A stretch of DNA of 64,000 nt, taken from assembly GCA_963555705.1 (NCBI GenBank), contig OY743179.1, positions 24,864,192-24,928,191 of the forward strand, in the 5' to 3' direction. The stretch is from Ligustrum vulgare. Its lineage: Eukaryota > Streptophyta > Magnoliopsida > Lamiales > Oleaceae. The notes below the pieces were generated by a model. It did not search any database and had not been told where the DNA came from. It saw only the letters and a list, made by a program, of their open reading frames with translations. Below, one piece after another: positions 28,819 through 41,862 of this stretch. A program made the translations under genes and the position numbers. Within the stretch, counting starts at the first letter, position 1, and the number at the start of each line of letters is the position of its first letter.

Positions 28819-30242
28819 TTGATTTATGAGATTCGTTCACATTTTCGTGTCTCTCTAGAAATGATAAGAATTATATGTATAATACATATTTATATATAAA
28901 TTATAAATATATATTTAAAATTCATAAGTATAATCAATATATAATTATATATACTAGTATTTACTCTGTGCGATGTACAGAAGTTGCTTTCCGTAATATT
29001 CATTTCGATGAATATTCGTATAATTTTAAAGTTTTTATATAATCAACACAAATATAAAATGCATAAAATAAAGATATTCTATTACAATAATTATTAAAAT
29101 TAAAAATATAATTAATCCAAAATATTAAAAATTTATTTGGATAATAAATGTCAATTTATATATTTAAATAATAAACGATCATAAATTTTAATAATTTTTT
29201 GCGCTATTGTTAACTTCATTGAAAATACATATTACATACTTTCTGTATTTGATTCTTATATTTAACATTTTTTTTTTAAAAAAAAATTATTCAAAAAATC
29301 TATCACACTAATTTAATGTGTGCTCTCGACCCAACAAATATATATTTAACCAATAAAATTATACTTTTATTTACAAAATCAAGTAGTGAAAAATAATAAT
29401 TACGAAAATATCTACTTATCATGATACGACAATATCGCAACGTGGGTGATCAAAAAATTATATCGAAAATCTTATACCATATAATCTTTAAACAATTATT
29501 AAAATTAAGAACGATAAGAAATATTACCATCCGTTCAGTAATTTTTTTATAAATTTATTTACAAACAACACATATTTCACATGCTTTTTAATTACACACA
29601 ATTTTCGAAACCATTTTTCAACTTCGCATCTAAAAAACGAAACAACGATATTTTTTTTAATAAACAAAAACAGAGTCTTCAAACGGAGGTTTAAGTATTT
29701 TCTATAAATTTATTTACAAATAACACATTTTTCATCGATGTTTATTTACAAGGATTTAAATACGATATTAATTCAAATGAAAATTACATTAATCAACACG
29801 AATTTAAATATGACAATAATACACATATTTTTATTTTATTCCATTTTTATTTTTATTTTATGTTTTCAAAATTGTAGGTACATTTTGGAGGGAAATGACA
29901 TTTGATGTTTCTCTCTTCACACTTCTACTTTTATATATGTATAAAAAATAAAATAAAATAAAATTTAAAATCTAAAATAAATATAGATGGATGTATCGGT
30001 AGATAAATAGATAGATGTCTAGATATCGATAGATAAATAGATAGATGTCTAGATATAGATAGAAGATAGATAGATCGATCCCGAACGAAATGACACTCAA
30101 ATGAATTGCAAATGCAAAAATAGAACACAATAATCTCACACACTGTACGGCGAAATGAGGGGTTCGATAGGGAGTTACTATTAATATTTTTTTACATTTT
30201 TTTTTTTTTGGATCAAAGGGAGTTAATATTTTAAGGAATTAT
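28819..30242. other. AT-rich intergenic region
   Basis: Very AT-rich, with palindromic TATATA tracts at 28870-28960. A GATA-type microsatellite at about 29984-30080 (GATAGATAAATAGATAGATG with TCTAGATAT interruptions, duplicated once) encodes the Ser/Ile/Tyr-rich open frame on the - strand, which is not a gene. Confidence 0.45.
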
Positions 30243-30505
30243 GGGGGTGTATTCAATTGAAATTTTTATGGATATTTGGAGACTTTTTTAAGTGGGTGAC
30301 CTTGATAGATTTCATGAACTTTCAGATATTTTAAAGACTTTCATTTGTTGAAGAAAAAACACCCATAAAATATAATTTTTCTTTTGAAAGTATAAAATAT
30401 AATACTTTAAACAAGTTCTTTACATAAATAAAATTATGTCAGATCAATTATATTAACAAATAATCAAAATACCAATAATAATAATAATAATAATAATAAT
30501 ATTAA

Positions 30506-31750
30506 CAACGAAACCGCTAACTCGCCAAACCGAACTGAAATCGCGATTTTGAAATGTTGTTTGGGTCCACGCAGATCCTTCAACGTTTTAATTTTGACCC
30601 AAATCAAATCGCTTCGAAATGGTTTGGTTTAGATTTCGATATTCCAAACCTGTTTAAAATCGCCAATCCACAAAAAAACAAATAATAATAATAATATTGA
30701 TAAAAAAAAAAAGAAAAATGGAACATTCAAATGTATAAATTGTAAAAACACCACACTACCAAACTGGGAGAAACATTAGGGAGATAAAAACTGAAAATGG
30801 AATGGCAGCTACAATTTACAAATCAAAACAGCAAAATTCCAATAGTATATGGAGATATGTTTCATATTTTTATTTAACTTTATGATTCTCAATAGTTTAA
30901 AATGAATCCAAATAATTCCCTTCAGTTGATAACGATTTGATTAATTCCTAGTGCTATAGTTTGCCAAACTTATTCCAACTTTGTATCAAAATATCAACAA
31001 ATTTACACACAAATATGATTATCTCCATTATTTTTATGACATGATTTCATAAATAATCTATTTTTTATGCACTGAAGGAATAAACAACTCAGATGCCAAA
31101 ATCTAAGATAAAACATAGAGGCAATTAATATAGAACCTGAAGCTTAAGCATAGCATAAAAACACAGTATAGCTAAAAATAATTGCTCAATTAACAAACAA
31201 TTCTTATAGCCTTTTATGTTACTTAGTAGAGAAACCACTGATGTCTGGCAACCCAACTAGTGCTCCTCCTAATAGGGTAAGTTCCACAAGTTCCATTACC
31301 TCCTCTATAAACATCTACACATTTAAGCAAAAAGTCTATATTAAATAATCAATCATGTGTTGTCATGACGAATCCCTTCTAGTTTAAGATCTACCAACAT
31401 TTCTAGTTTTAGAATCGACATCTTTAGATAACCATAACCAAGCTGTTCTTCCCATGAGATAAGTAGAATTGCACGAAAATTCAGCAATGGATACTATGAT
31501 TTACCAATATAAAAACCATTTAGTGGTGCTACTTGTCTGAATCAACATACAATTTCTAGGATTCTTTCTTCATTTTGTGTCGTTAGTAAACCGTGGTTTT
31601 AAACTGCACCAAAACGCAACTAAAGGTTTGGTTGGTTTTGTTTACAAAATGAAATGGTTTTATTTGGATTGAAAAAATTAAAACCCGCTTTAAATGGTTT
31701 GATTTGAATTTTTGTCAAAAATCGTCCAAACAAAATCATGTTCACCCCTA
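30506..31750 (-). mobile_element. internally deleted relative of the large hAT element
   Basis: The left part (AACAACGAAACCGC..., CGCCAAACCGAACTGAAATC, GGGTCCACG...CAACGTTTTAATTTTGACC) matches the reverse complement of the right end of the element at 37641-42859. The right part (ATTTTTGTCAAAAATCGTCC...TTCACCCCTA) matches that element's left end. The middle, with the transposase, is gone. A (ATA)n run has replaced the outermost left bases. Confidence 0.65.
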
Positions 31751-31939
31751 AATAATATCTTAATAATATTCAACAAAAAATTATCAAATATTTCCAACAT
31801 CATTCTACATTTCATGATCTTCATGCACTTTGTCGTTAGACATTACATTGATAGAAGCTCCTAAAAAAAGGATTAAAAGATAAATATATTCACAAAGAAT
31901 ATGATTAATACTTAATAGCGAAGCAATGCAGCTCCTTAC

Positions 31940-32192
31940 GTGCACCAGAAGGCCCTTTTTTTTCCAAGATCTAAGCCTGCAGCCACAGCTCCAATGCTAC
32001 CAATAATTTGTAATATGATGATTGAAGATAGTAGCCATTTCTCGGTAGGCAGGTATTTGAAACTTTCAACATATTCATTGGTAATTTTCCCCTCGTAAAT
32101 ATCATAAAGGAGAATTCTTTCACTTGATCCTTGTGAAATTATATTTACATTCAAGCCCATCATGATACTTGGAGTTATGGACACAACTGTTG
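31940..32192 (-). pseudogene. orphan exon of an unrecognised membrane protein
   Basis: An open stretch of 84 codons on the - strand is bounded by an acceptor-like CTGTCAG and a donor GTAAGG. It encodes VESFKYLPTEKWLLSSIIIL then QIIGSIGAVAAGLDLGKKRA and FWCT. One hydrophobic helix (WLLSSIIILQIIGSIGAVAAG) is visible. It has the look of a real conserved exon (no stops, sensible splice sites), but I see no partner exons within several kb. I cannot name the family. Confidence 0.4.
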
Positions 32193-32463
32193 CTGACAGT
32201 ATTTAAAGTTTAAACTGAAAGAAATAATTTGAAGAGATTAAGCCCTCGGGGTTGAATACACTTAAACTTTTAAAGTTTTCAAAAATCTTTTAATTGAATA
32301 CACCCTCCTAAATTTCCTTTATTTAATCAAATATTCGGACTCGGACCATTTGGCTGTGGTCCAATTACATCTGAACCAAAAGCACACAAAATTAGACTTG
32401 TTGACTTTCCAATATTTGTTGAAAAGGGAAATTGTACATTATAAAGATGTCTCCTCAATTTAA

Positions 32464-33004
32464 TTCATGTTTGGTAACAATTATATTCTACATTTGAATC
32501 TATGATAAAGTTAATAATTAATATCAACCATATAATTTATAGGACCCTTTTAACCATACATTTCATTTAGAATTTGAAGTTTAATTGTTTGATTTGGTTT
32601 AATTTTCTAGGTGAAAAAGTGAAGAATTTTTCAACTTTTGTTATTTGATTGACATTATTTTTCATGAAAAATAAAGCAAAATTTAATTATTTTAATAAAA
32701 AATTAATTTTTAACACATTTGTACTTGATAATAATAATGTTAATTTTTGAAAAAAATAAATAAATCAATTAACAACGACCAAAAAGATCAAACGTGACGA
32801 AAATAGTATAAAATTTTTCTTAGAAAATAAAACCTCCTAGGTAGGTAGGAAAACGATTTCCTTTAAAAGTGGCAGTTTGGGTGCGTGGGTATCTTATGGT
32901 GGAAGATGGATTGCTTGGAAAATACTACCATTCAAACAACTGAAGAAAGAATTTGGATGAAAAATTGGCATCTTCCATGGAAAAGATAAGAAATCAAACG
33001 CATC
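32464..33004 (+). mobile_element. PIF/Harbinger-like MITE, 541 bp (family M, copy 3)
   Basis: Flanked by TAA at 32461-32463 and 33005-33007. The termini TTCATGTTTGGTAAC and AAATCAAACGCATC are degenerate inverted repeats. The interior block 'acttttgttatttgattgac' and 'gtacttgataataataatgtt' is shared almost word for word with 58787-59282. Confidence 0.7.
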
Positions 33005-33199
33005 TAAACATTCTTAACTTTCATTCGACAAAATTTACAAATCATTTATCAATGATAAAACTTTATTTTAACCAAATATTTCAATAAATCTACGAGTACC
33101 ATTTGTTTATCTATATCTTATTTTATACATCTATAAATAAAATCATTTGTAAAATTCCTGTCTGATGGAGATTAAAATTGGATTTTCAAGTAAAATTTA

Positions 33200-33345
33200 G
33201 TCCTTGTTTGGTATAGATAAAAATCAGATTATAGTAAATTTTGATAAAGGTTAATGAAATGTGTGGTTGAAAAGTTGCGATTAAGATTAAATGTTAACTT
33301 TGACTTATGTTAAAATCTAAATTTCTAGTTGTAAAAAACAAGTGC
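33200..33345. mobile_element. Tourist-like MITE, 146 bp
   Basis: The ends GTCCTTGTTTGGTATAG and GTAAAAAACAAGTGC are flanked by TTA (33197-33199 and 33346-33348). Interior blocks (GTAGATTTTGATAAA-like, AATGTGTGGTTG) are shared with 34998-35160. Confidence 0.55.
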
Positions 33346-34526
33346 TTAATAAAAATTGATAACATGTGATTAAAAAATTGTGTCTCATTAAATATGTGAG
33401 CAAAATCAATTAATTGACTTCTAGAGCCACCGTTCTTTAATTTTTAACGCAATCAGTAAAATTTATAAATTAATTTGTAAACACTAAAATTTTTCAACTC
33501 AATTAGTATTACACCCGTGCGATATACGATCATTTGTTACTCACATATATCAAATTTATATGTTAATATACGAAATGAATATTTAATTAAAAATGAGAAA
33601 CGAATGAAGAAAAATAAATACAAAAAAGTACAATTAAATAGAAATTGTAATAAAATTACATTTAAATAGAAATTGTAATAAGTAAAAAAATAGATATATT
33701 TATGATATACGCTCAGGATTTTACTAAAATGAAAAGGAAAAGAAAAAATAGATCGATGAACGCTCCTATTTCATTATTTTTCATTTTCTATTTTTAAAGA
33801 AATTTTTTTTATGTGATATTGACAAATTTTTTAATTTTTAGGAATTTTTAAAAAAATTGTAATTGATTTTCAAGAGGGGAATGTGGACCAAGAAACTCCC
33901 GGACCTGAAAACACTATTTAAAAATCTGTATTCAATTGATTATTTTAAATATAAATTCTGTCCAAAATGAATAATAAATAGTTAATTAATATTGCTTACT
34001 AAATTAAGAAATATATTTTTGGTAGGAAAATGTTTTAATATCTATTTTTGGCAAGTGCTCTCCTTTTATGTATTAATTTTTTTTTCTATGAGCATATTTA
34101 GTCTTTGTTTAAGTCCTCATTATCTACAAAATGAGTTTTATAATAGTGATTTTTTTGAGAATGTGTACTTAAGCCCCTGTTTGAGACACATTATTTCAAA
34201 TAATGTAATTTGTGACGAAATTTTTGAAGAATAAGTTTTATAAAGGTAGAATTTTTTTGAATTTATATGTAGATTATTTTATTAATAGAATGTTGGTTGA
34301 AAAAGAGTTTTAAAAAATGAGGTTTTAATTACAGGAGCTAATTTTTTTACTAAGTGGCCACAATTATAATAGTTAGGAACTTGAATGACTATTAAAAAAC
34401 TCCAATAACCGTTTGCATAATTATTCAATTTTAATGATTATTAACGTAATTAATCTTTTTAAAATATAATTTCTAGATTATCACAAATTAGTTTTATGAT
34501 TTTATCACTACCCGAATAGTACTATT
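33346..34526. other. AT-rich intergenic region
   Basis: Contains truncated MITE ends (e.g. TTAAGCCCCTGTTTGAGACAC near 34168) and runs of A and T. The + strand open frame at 33992-34234 is Phe/Leu-rich low-complexity translation, not supported as a gene. Confidence 0.4.
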
Positions 34527-34800
34527 TAATGTTTTTAGACCCGGCCTGGGTAACAACCCGGTCGAGAGACTGAATCGAGGGTCAAAGGGTCAACCCGAAG
34601 TCGACTGGGAGTCGACCCGGGCATTAATTAATATGAAAAAAATAAAAAAAAATATAAAATCCAGGTCAAACCCGGGTCCAGGTTTCTCGGGTCAACCCAG
34701 GTTGTTGACCGAGTTTGACCAAACTGAATTTTTAATGTGACCTGACCCGATTTTTGGACCGGTCGCGGGTTTCCGGGTCGGGCCGGGTTTGACAACATTG
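34527..34800. mobile_element. GC-rich hAT-type MITE, 274 bp
   Basis: The ends TAATGTTTTTAGACCCGGCC and GGCCGGGTTTGACAACATTG are inverted repeats with a perfect 8-bp duplication, GTACTATT (34519-34526 and 34801-34808). The body repeats GGGTCAACCCG and GGGTCGACCCGG motifs in both orientations. It is a sharp GC island in AT-rich surroundings. Confidence 0.75.
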
Positions 34801-34997
34801 GTACTATTAGAATTTGTACTAACTATCATAATATAATATTTGATATTTAAATATATTAAGCAAATATTTTATTTTATATTTTTAACATTGCAAATTAAAT
34901 ACACATGGTCCTATATTTAAAAGAATGTAACAAATTAAGCAACATGATGTATTAGTTCTAATTAAATTTTATCGAATGTATATTACAAGTACGTTTA

Positions 34998-35160
34998 GCC
35001 CCTTTTGATAAAGATTAAAACCATATTTTTAGTAGATTTTGATAAAAGTTGATAAAATGCATGGTTGAAAAATTGTGGGCCCCATAAAATGTGTGGTTTA
35101 ATTACTTTGTTAAATTTGACTTAGATGAAAATCTGATTTTAATTGTTACCAAACAGGGGC
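34998..35160. mobile_element. Tourist-like MITE, 163 bp
   Basis: The ends GCCCCTTTTGATAAAG and TTACCAAACAGGGGC are inverted repeats flanked by TTA on both sides. Same family as 33200-33345 and related to 1097-1247. Confidence 0.7.
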
Positions 35161-35616
35161 TTAACTTTATATATCAAGAAATCATCTATGCATCTCAATT
35201 TATAAAAGTGGCGCTGTTATTTAATCCACAAGATATAATACTTTATCACTTACCCGTATGAAATTAATTTGTCAACAATCAATTTTTTTGAACATTCATT
35301 CTCAGTCATACATTATTTAAAAAAAAAAAATCATTTTTTTTATAATTTTCATACTACGTTTTAACTATACATTCTAAAAAAAAATCACTTTTCATTAAAT
35401 AAATTCTCAAAAAAAAATAAAAATAAAAAAAAAATTAAGTTTTGTATAAATCGGTCTACAACGTGAAACCATGATTAACGACAAAAATTGAAAAAAAATA
35501 AAAATAAAAATCATAGATACGATCCATCAAAATATTAAAAATATTCAAAACTTATTCAATAATTTTCAATACAACATGATTTTTCATTTTCACTCATTTG
35601 TTAAAAGGTCACGTTA

Positions 35617-35641
35617 CACACACACACACACACACACACAC

Positions 35642-35708
<67 letters not shown>

Positions 35709-35759
35709 CATTTTAAATAAATACCTTTGACCACATTTTATATTTATTTTTATTGTTTT

Positions 35760-35817
<58 letters not shown>

Positions 35818-35880
35818 AGCATTTTAAACAAATACCTTTGACCACATTTTATATTTATTTTTATTGTTTTATTTTTTGAT
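35617..35880. repeat. duplicated compound microsatellite, (CA)n-(TA)n
   Basis: A (CA)n then (TA)n tract and about 70 bp of unique sequence (AAGCATTTTAAATAAATACC...TTTTATTTTTT) are followed by a second (CA)n-(TA)n and the same unique sequence again (AAGCATTTTAAACAAATACC...). The whole unit has been duplicated in tandem. Confidence 0.85.
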
Positions 35881-37116
35881 GATGACCACATTCTATTTTG
35901 AAATAGAATGAGTTTGCTAAATACCTTTATTTTTATTTTGATAAAAATTAGTTAAACTAATTGTTAAAGTTTATAATATATATTTTGCATATTTCGTTTA
36001 TTTAAATCTTATAGCATTAAAATAAATAAATAAACAAAAATGAGTAAATAAATAAATAAATAAAATCAATTTCAAAATGACATATGAATTGATCGAAATA
36101 AGAAGTTGAAAAAATTATTTGGATTTTGGATTTACTTAAAAAGTTTGGATATTTATTATTTCTTTTAATTTGATAAGAAAAGAAACTCGAATTGAAATTA
36201 ATTATTTAGGAACAAATTAAATTTAGTTAAGGAATTATTGTATTACTTAAATAAAAAAAACTTGAAAAAGTGAGACATTAAGAAAAAGTAAAAAGTACAA
36301 AATAAAACTTTTACATTTAATCTTTGATGTGATTTTAGGGATGACATGTTTACAATTAGCTCTCACTTGTGAGTTCAAATTAAAATTCTAGTTCATATCT
36401 TCAATTTGACACCCATTGTATACTTTTCGATTTCAAAGTAATGGTATAATTATTAAAAGTATTTTGATTCATTGAAATACATCCATTTATAGAAAGACAG
36501 TTTATGTGGAAAAAGTTCTAAAACTGATTTTTGAGAAATACTTTCCCTTTATATATTATAAAGATAAAGATTTTTAAGCACACACATTTTCTCTCTTCAA
36601 TTTTTAATCACATTTTACCTGAAAAATATAAATAAATCAATTTATAATTTATTTAACACTGTAGTAGTTATAAATTGATCTATTTATATTTTGAGGTAAA
36701 ATTCATGGTTAAAAAATGAAGAGAAAAAATGTTTATGGTTAAAATTAAAGTGGTTGAATCATAATTATTTTACTTATAATTTGATTTATAATTGTAATGA
36801 TTGGGTTAAAGAAGATAGATTTAGATTAAAATTAAGGTAAACTTATTTATAAATAATTTTATAATCAACAAACTTTCCAGAGCACTTTTTTAATCTAACA
36901 CATTTGTTCAAATCACTTTTCAATCACAATTTCAAAAAATCACATTCTATATATAAGTTTGTTTGGTATTTAAAAAGAGTTTTTTTGAAATAAATAGTGA
37001 TTTTTATAAGAATTGATGGTTGAAAAATCAAATATTGTGATTTTGACTTTTAATGGATGGTTGATATTGATTACTATAGAAAAAAAGAGAAAAAATTAAA
37101 AAATACCAAACAATTG

Positions 37117-37182
<66 letters not shown>

Positions 37183-37467
37183 TGAGTTTGGTATTATTTA
37201 AAAAATGTTTATCTAATATGAATAATAATTTTTGGGAGAATGAATGATTAATATTTGGTCGAAAAGTCAAAGATTGTTGACTTGACTTTTATTAAATAAT
37301 TGAGATTGAGTATTGTATAAAAAGAATATGTATATATAAAAAAACTTTCATAAAATATCTACCAAACAATGGGCAAGGTCCTTTGAAATGGAGGCTTAAT
37401 CTTGGCCATACATGCTCAAGTGTTGTATCCCATCACAAGTTACCAAAGGAAAAAGTTGGCACCGACA
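35881..37467. other. AT-rich intergenic region
   Basis: Holds an (AT)n tract at 37118-37179 and low-complexity sequence with MITE-like stretches (AAATCAATTTATAATTTATTTA... near 36630 and its inverted partner near 36670-36700). No gene is seen until the TIR-domain exon at 37468. Confidence 0.4.
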
Positions 37468-37851
37468 ATGAGACTAAGAGAACTAGCGGACTGCAGAGAG
37501 GAAGAAATAGAGGAAAGTGACAATGTTTCATAGTCAAGTCTGGCGACAGCGTTCCGGCTGAAATGGGACGTGTTTTTGAGCTTCCGAGGAGAAGACACCA
37601 GAGGTAACTTCACCGATGTTTTATACAATGCCCTACTCTCTAGGGGCGAACGCGGTTTGGTTTGGACGGTTTTTGACAAAATTTCAAACCAAACCGTTTA
37701 AAGCGTGTTGTAAATTATTCAAACCAAACCAAACCATTTCATTTTACAAACCAAACCAAACCAAACATTTTTTTTGCGGTTTGGTGCTGTTTCAAATCGC
37801 GGTTTACTAACGAAATAAATTGACAATTTAACATGTTCTAAATAAGTTTGA

Positions 37852-37892
<41 letters not shown>

Positions 37893-38149
37893 TGTCTAGA
37901 ATTTCAACTTAAAGCATTGATACAAGCCAAAATCATATATCACTAATAGATAACAAAAAATTGCAACCTTGAGTATTAATTTCCACTTCTAATTATGTAA
38001 TGAAGCGAGATCTAGTCAAACAAGCAAGTCTAGAACTCCACTCCAAAGAAGCAAGTCTGGAACTCCACTCCAAAGAAGCAAGTCTGAAGTTATGTGAGGA
38101 TAATAATAAGCAATTCTCCACTATATGTGCTCTGGAATACTGAAAATAT

Positions 38150-38961
38150 AAGCCCCTATTCTCTTTGCTGTTTTGAGGTCGTTTTCTGTTTTTATTTTCG
38201 AAAACGTTAAAAACGCGTTCTCTTTACCATTTTCGAAAACGCATTTTGGAAAACAAAAAAAAAAAAAAATTGTACACAAAACGGAAAACGCCCGAAACAT
38301 CGTTTTGGGCGTTTTGTGTGTATTTCGACAAAAAATGTCCAAAACGCGGAAAACGCGTTTTGGGAAATTTTTATTTATTTATTTATTTATTTTTTATAGA
38401 ATTATCTTAACTTAGAACTAAGCTTAATATAAAGTTTTTTTTTTTTTTTTTTTATCCTAATTTGGAACTTAGTTTAAATAAAGTTTTATTGAATTCAATA
38501 TCAACATTACAAAAAAAAAATTAAATGAGAATTCTTGTTGTTATATTTCAAAAAATGCAATGATAAATGGACTCTGGTGGTTTTGAAAGAACTTGCATTT
38601 TCTGGATTTTAATAGAAGTAAAGTTTTCTCAAGTCCCGAACCTGACCAAGATGTGTTAATATAGACTCTTAATGCTCACATTAGTGTGTTGCATGTAACC
38701 ATATTTTTAGTGTATTGTGAAAGGAAATTTGAGTTGGAGTTAGTAGTATTCTGCAAGCAAATTAATTAAAAATAGTTTAAATAGTGTTTTGCAAAATTTC
38801 AAACAGAACGTGTTTTCCAGCTTTTCATTTTCAAAAACAGTTTTCAGAAATGACAAACCAAACGCGTTTTCAGCAAATTTGAAAACAAAAATGAAAACAC
38901 AAAACACAAAACATTTTTGAAAATGAAAATATAAAATAAAATACAAACAGAACGCCACCTA
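38150..38961. repeat. nested inverted-repeat element inside the hAT transposon
   Basis: The left end AAGCCCCTATTCTCTTTGCTG and the right end CAAACAGAACGCCACCTAAG are weakly inverted. The sequence between is dominated by CGTTTTCGAAAACG-like motifs in both orientations. Probably a non-autonomous element nested in the 5.2-kb transposon. Boundaries are uncertain. Just left of it (38030-38095) a 27-bp unit, CAAGTCTGGAACTCCACTCC, is repeated in tandem. Confidence 0.35.
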
Positions 38962-39789
38962 AGTGTAGGAATAAAACCAAAATGTGACATTTCATCACAG
39001 TTAGTCCACATAAGATAAAATCATCACCACATCATCCGAAATAAGTGCAGGAATAAAACTGATGCATACAGTTCTAAACAAGTCTTGCAATCCTTCAACT
39101 CATTTTAAATATTGATATGCTGTATTGGAAAATTGGCAAAAGCAATTAAATTATGAGCCTCTAAGTTTTATGTGGTCATGTATAGTGCAAGTAGAAATAA
39201 TGATGCAGGACAGTCTGGAACATACCACTATTATTGTTCTAAAGTCAATTCTCCACCCACACTTGGAAGGAAAACCACAACATCCCAAATTTTTGTAACA
39301 TATAGAAAACTCCAGCCTAGAATCAGCCCTCTCTAAGATGGCCTGTCTGTATGCTATGAGAATCATTCCAAGAATGGATTGGTGACTACTCTTATTACAT
39401 ATTAAGATCATTGATTTACAAGCATAGAGTATTCAACTATCTACAAATATAAGCTGAGTTTCAAGGTACATAGTGCAATTACATAACTTAAAAGCTCAAA
39501 ACAAAAACAAATGAACTTTTGGAGTGAGATTTTAGAACTGACCAGGTAAGAGCCCATAGGCAATGATAATAATCTAATATTGACAAAGGAAGGAGTCAGC
39601 CACAAAAGCATCCAATAATGGCAAAAGTGATATTGTTCCAAAAATAATAGCAAATGTCCAATCTCTCAGTTGATGTTTATTGGTGCCATATCTCCAATTG
39701 TTACACACGATCCATTCTCTGATAAGAATATAACAAAAAATTCATTAATTATAATTAAATAGTACAAAGTAATGAAAAACACAAAATAC

Positions 39790-41862
39790 TTAGAAATATA
39801 TATACAAGATATAACCTTCCACAGCTTTCTCTGAGTCATCCAATGTCTCTATCTCATCCAAGTATTGACGAAGTACTATTGGTTCTTTGTTGCTATGTAA
39901 CCAATTCTTTGTGCAAATCAATGCCTCTACCATCTTTGGAATCAAAGAACTTCTAAAGGAATCGAGAATTCGACCACCAGTGGAGAATGCGGACTCAGAA
40001 GCAACTGTAGATATCTGAATGGATAACACATCTTTGGAAATCTGGGAGACAATCTTGTACTTGTGTGCATTCAATTTCCACCAAAGTAATATGTCAAAAG
40101 GATCATCAGTTAGTAGTTCACAACGATCAGTCAAGTAATCTACCAAGTCATTCTTTTCAACTTGAGCATCCCGCATGAGTCTAGCTTTAAAAATTGAAGG
40201 AATTGGTTTAGAATTGACAAAAACATGCTTTGACTGGCTTGGATTATTTGTTTTGGTAACCTCTATTGATGTAGCTGATGATGGAGCCATCATTTCCTTG
40301 TACCATTCATATAACCTATGAAGTGTATTTTCAACTTTCTTCAACAAAATCGCAGCGATTTCTACATCATAAATAAGTTCAAACCCAACTTTAAGCAATT
40401 CCAACTTGCATCTCGGGTCAAGTACTGTTGCAATGAACAACTACTGATTGAACTTTTCAAGATTGCCCCAATATTTATCATACTTTTTTCTCATACTAAT
40501 TTCCATTGAACCCATCAAACTGCTCTGCTCTTTAGCTAACTCATTTAAATGTCCATGGATCTCACATATTTCTTGGAAGAAAGTGTTGGATGTTACATAT
40601 AAAGAGCCACTAATTTTCAAAGTCATGTCGTAGAAAGTCTTCAAAAATCCAACAAATATTTCTGCTTGGTCCCAATCATCATGTGTGGGTGGACCATATA
40701 TGGTTCTTCCGTCAGATCTCTCTTCATCAAAGTATTTTGTATAGTTCGCATCACTTTCCATAACTTCAAATGCCCTTTTAAATTTCATTGCAGCTTGTAG
40801 CATTAGATACGTGGAATTCCAACTAGTTGTCACATCCAAACACGATAAACCTTAAGACTCAATATTAACATCCTTGCAACTCTCTCGAAACCTTTTCAGT
40901 CTGGCTGGGGAAGATCTTGCATACCTCACAACATTACGAATGGATGAAATAGCATGACTAATTTCTTTTATTCCATCACAAACAATGAGATTAAGAATGT
41001 GAGCACAACATTTCATATGCAACATCTCTCCACTAAGAACCAGACCATTTTTCTTCTCTTGAAAACTACTTTTCAATCTCAAGATTGCTACATCATTGGA
41101 TGAAGCATTATCGACGGTCACGCTAAAGATTTTATTAATTCCCCAATCCCGAAGACAAAGAATCAACTCTTTTCCCACCATACCACCCTTGTGGCTAGGG
41201 ACTTGAATGAAATTTATGATCCTTTTTTGAAGTTTCCAATCATCATCAATCCAATGAGCTGTCAAGCATAAGTAACTTACATTTTGTATTGATGTCCAAC
41301 AGTCAGTAGTCAAAGAAACTCTATTTCTACTCATCTCTTTCCTTAATTTGTTCTTCTCAACAAGGAAGATATTGTATCTATCCCTAGCCACTGTCATTCT
41401 TGAAGGGAAAACAAATGTTGGGAAAAAATACCTTGTATAGAATTGAAAACCCTCATCTTCCACATGTCGAAATGATAACTCCGATAATATAAAGTACCTA
41501 GTAATTTGTTCCCTTACCCCTTTTTGATTAAACTTGGAAGGCTGTGCACAAGAATCACTATTTTAAAATTCATCACAAAAATTCAACATTTTTTGCTTTT
41601 TGTCCTGACCCAGATAAGGATACTTTTTGCATAAGAGCTCAATATGATTTTGTAGTGTACTAGTCCCTATATTTTTAGCATGAAACTTATACACTTTCCC
41701 ACGGTAAATACATTCTACATCTCCATCCTCACGATCATTAAAATGAGCCCAAACATCTGACCTTTTATTTCCCTTTCGAGACTTCTTATTTTGTTTCGCA
41801 TCCATAGCATCATTATCAATAGAAATTACATCATCGGCCTTATGTTCCATAACTGCAATCAT
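39790..41862 (-). pseudogene. hAT transposase (BED finger, RNase H-like core, hAT dimerisation domain)
   Basis: One reading frame of 691 codons runs without any frameshift but has three internal stops (41565-41563, 40854-40852, 40443-40441). Order: a BED-type zinc finger (DVWAHFND...CIYRGKVYKFHAKN...TLQNHIELLCKKYP), the catalytic core (SLTTDCWTSIQNVSYLCLTA; TVDNASSNDVA; MKCCAHILNLIVCDGIKEI), then TSWNSTYLML and the DUF4413-like linker. The C-terminal dimerisation domain reads PFDILLWWKLNAHKYKIVSQ, followed by STVASESAFSTGGRILDSFR. Length and layout are those of plant hAT transposases of the Ac/RICESLEEPER type. The stops suggest recent death, because the rest of the frame is intact. Confidence 0.9.

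Larger units (their letters stand above)
30243..32308. mobile_element. candidate TIR-bounded unit carrying other fragments, 2.07 kb
   Basis: The left end GGGGGTGTATTCAATTGAAA and the right end TTTAATTGAATACACCCTCC are inverted repeats of about 20 bp. The unit holds a deleted hAT copy (30506-31750) and an orphan exon (31940-32192). This could be one transposon that captured a gene fragment, or two independent elements of the same family. I could not find a matching target duplication. Confidence 0.4.

Noticed and set aside
29931..30143. Ser/Ile/Tyr-rich open frame on the - strand
   Set aside because: It is a translation of a GATA-type microsatellite.
35601..37270. Val/Cys- and Ile/Tyr-repeat open frames on the - strand
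   Set aside because: They are translations of (CA)n and (TA)n microsatellites.
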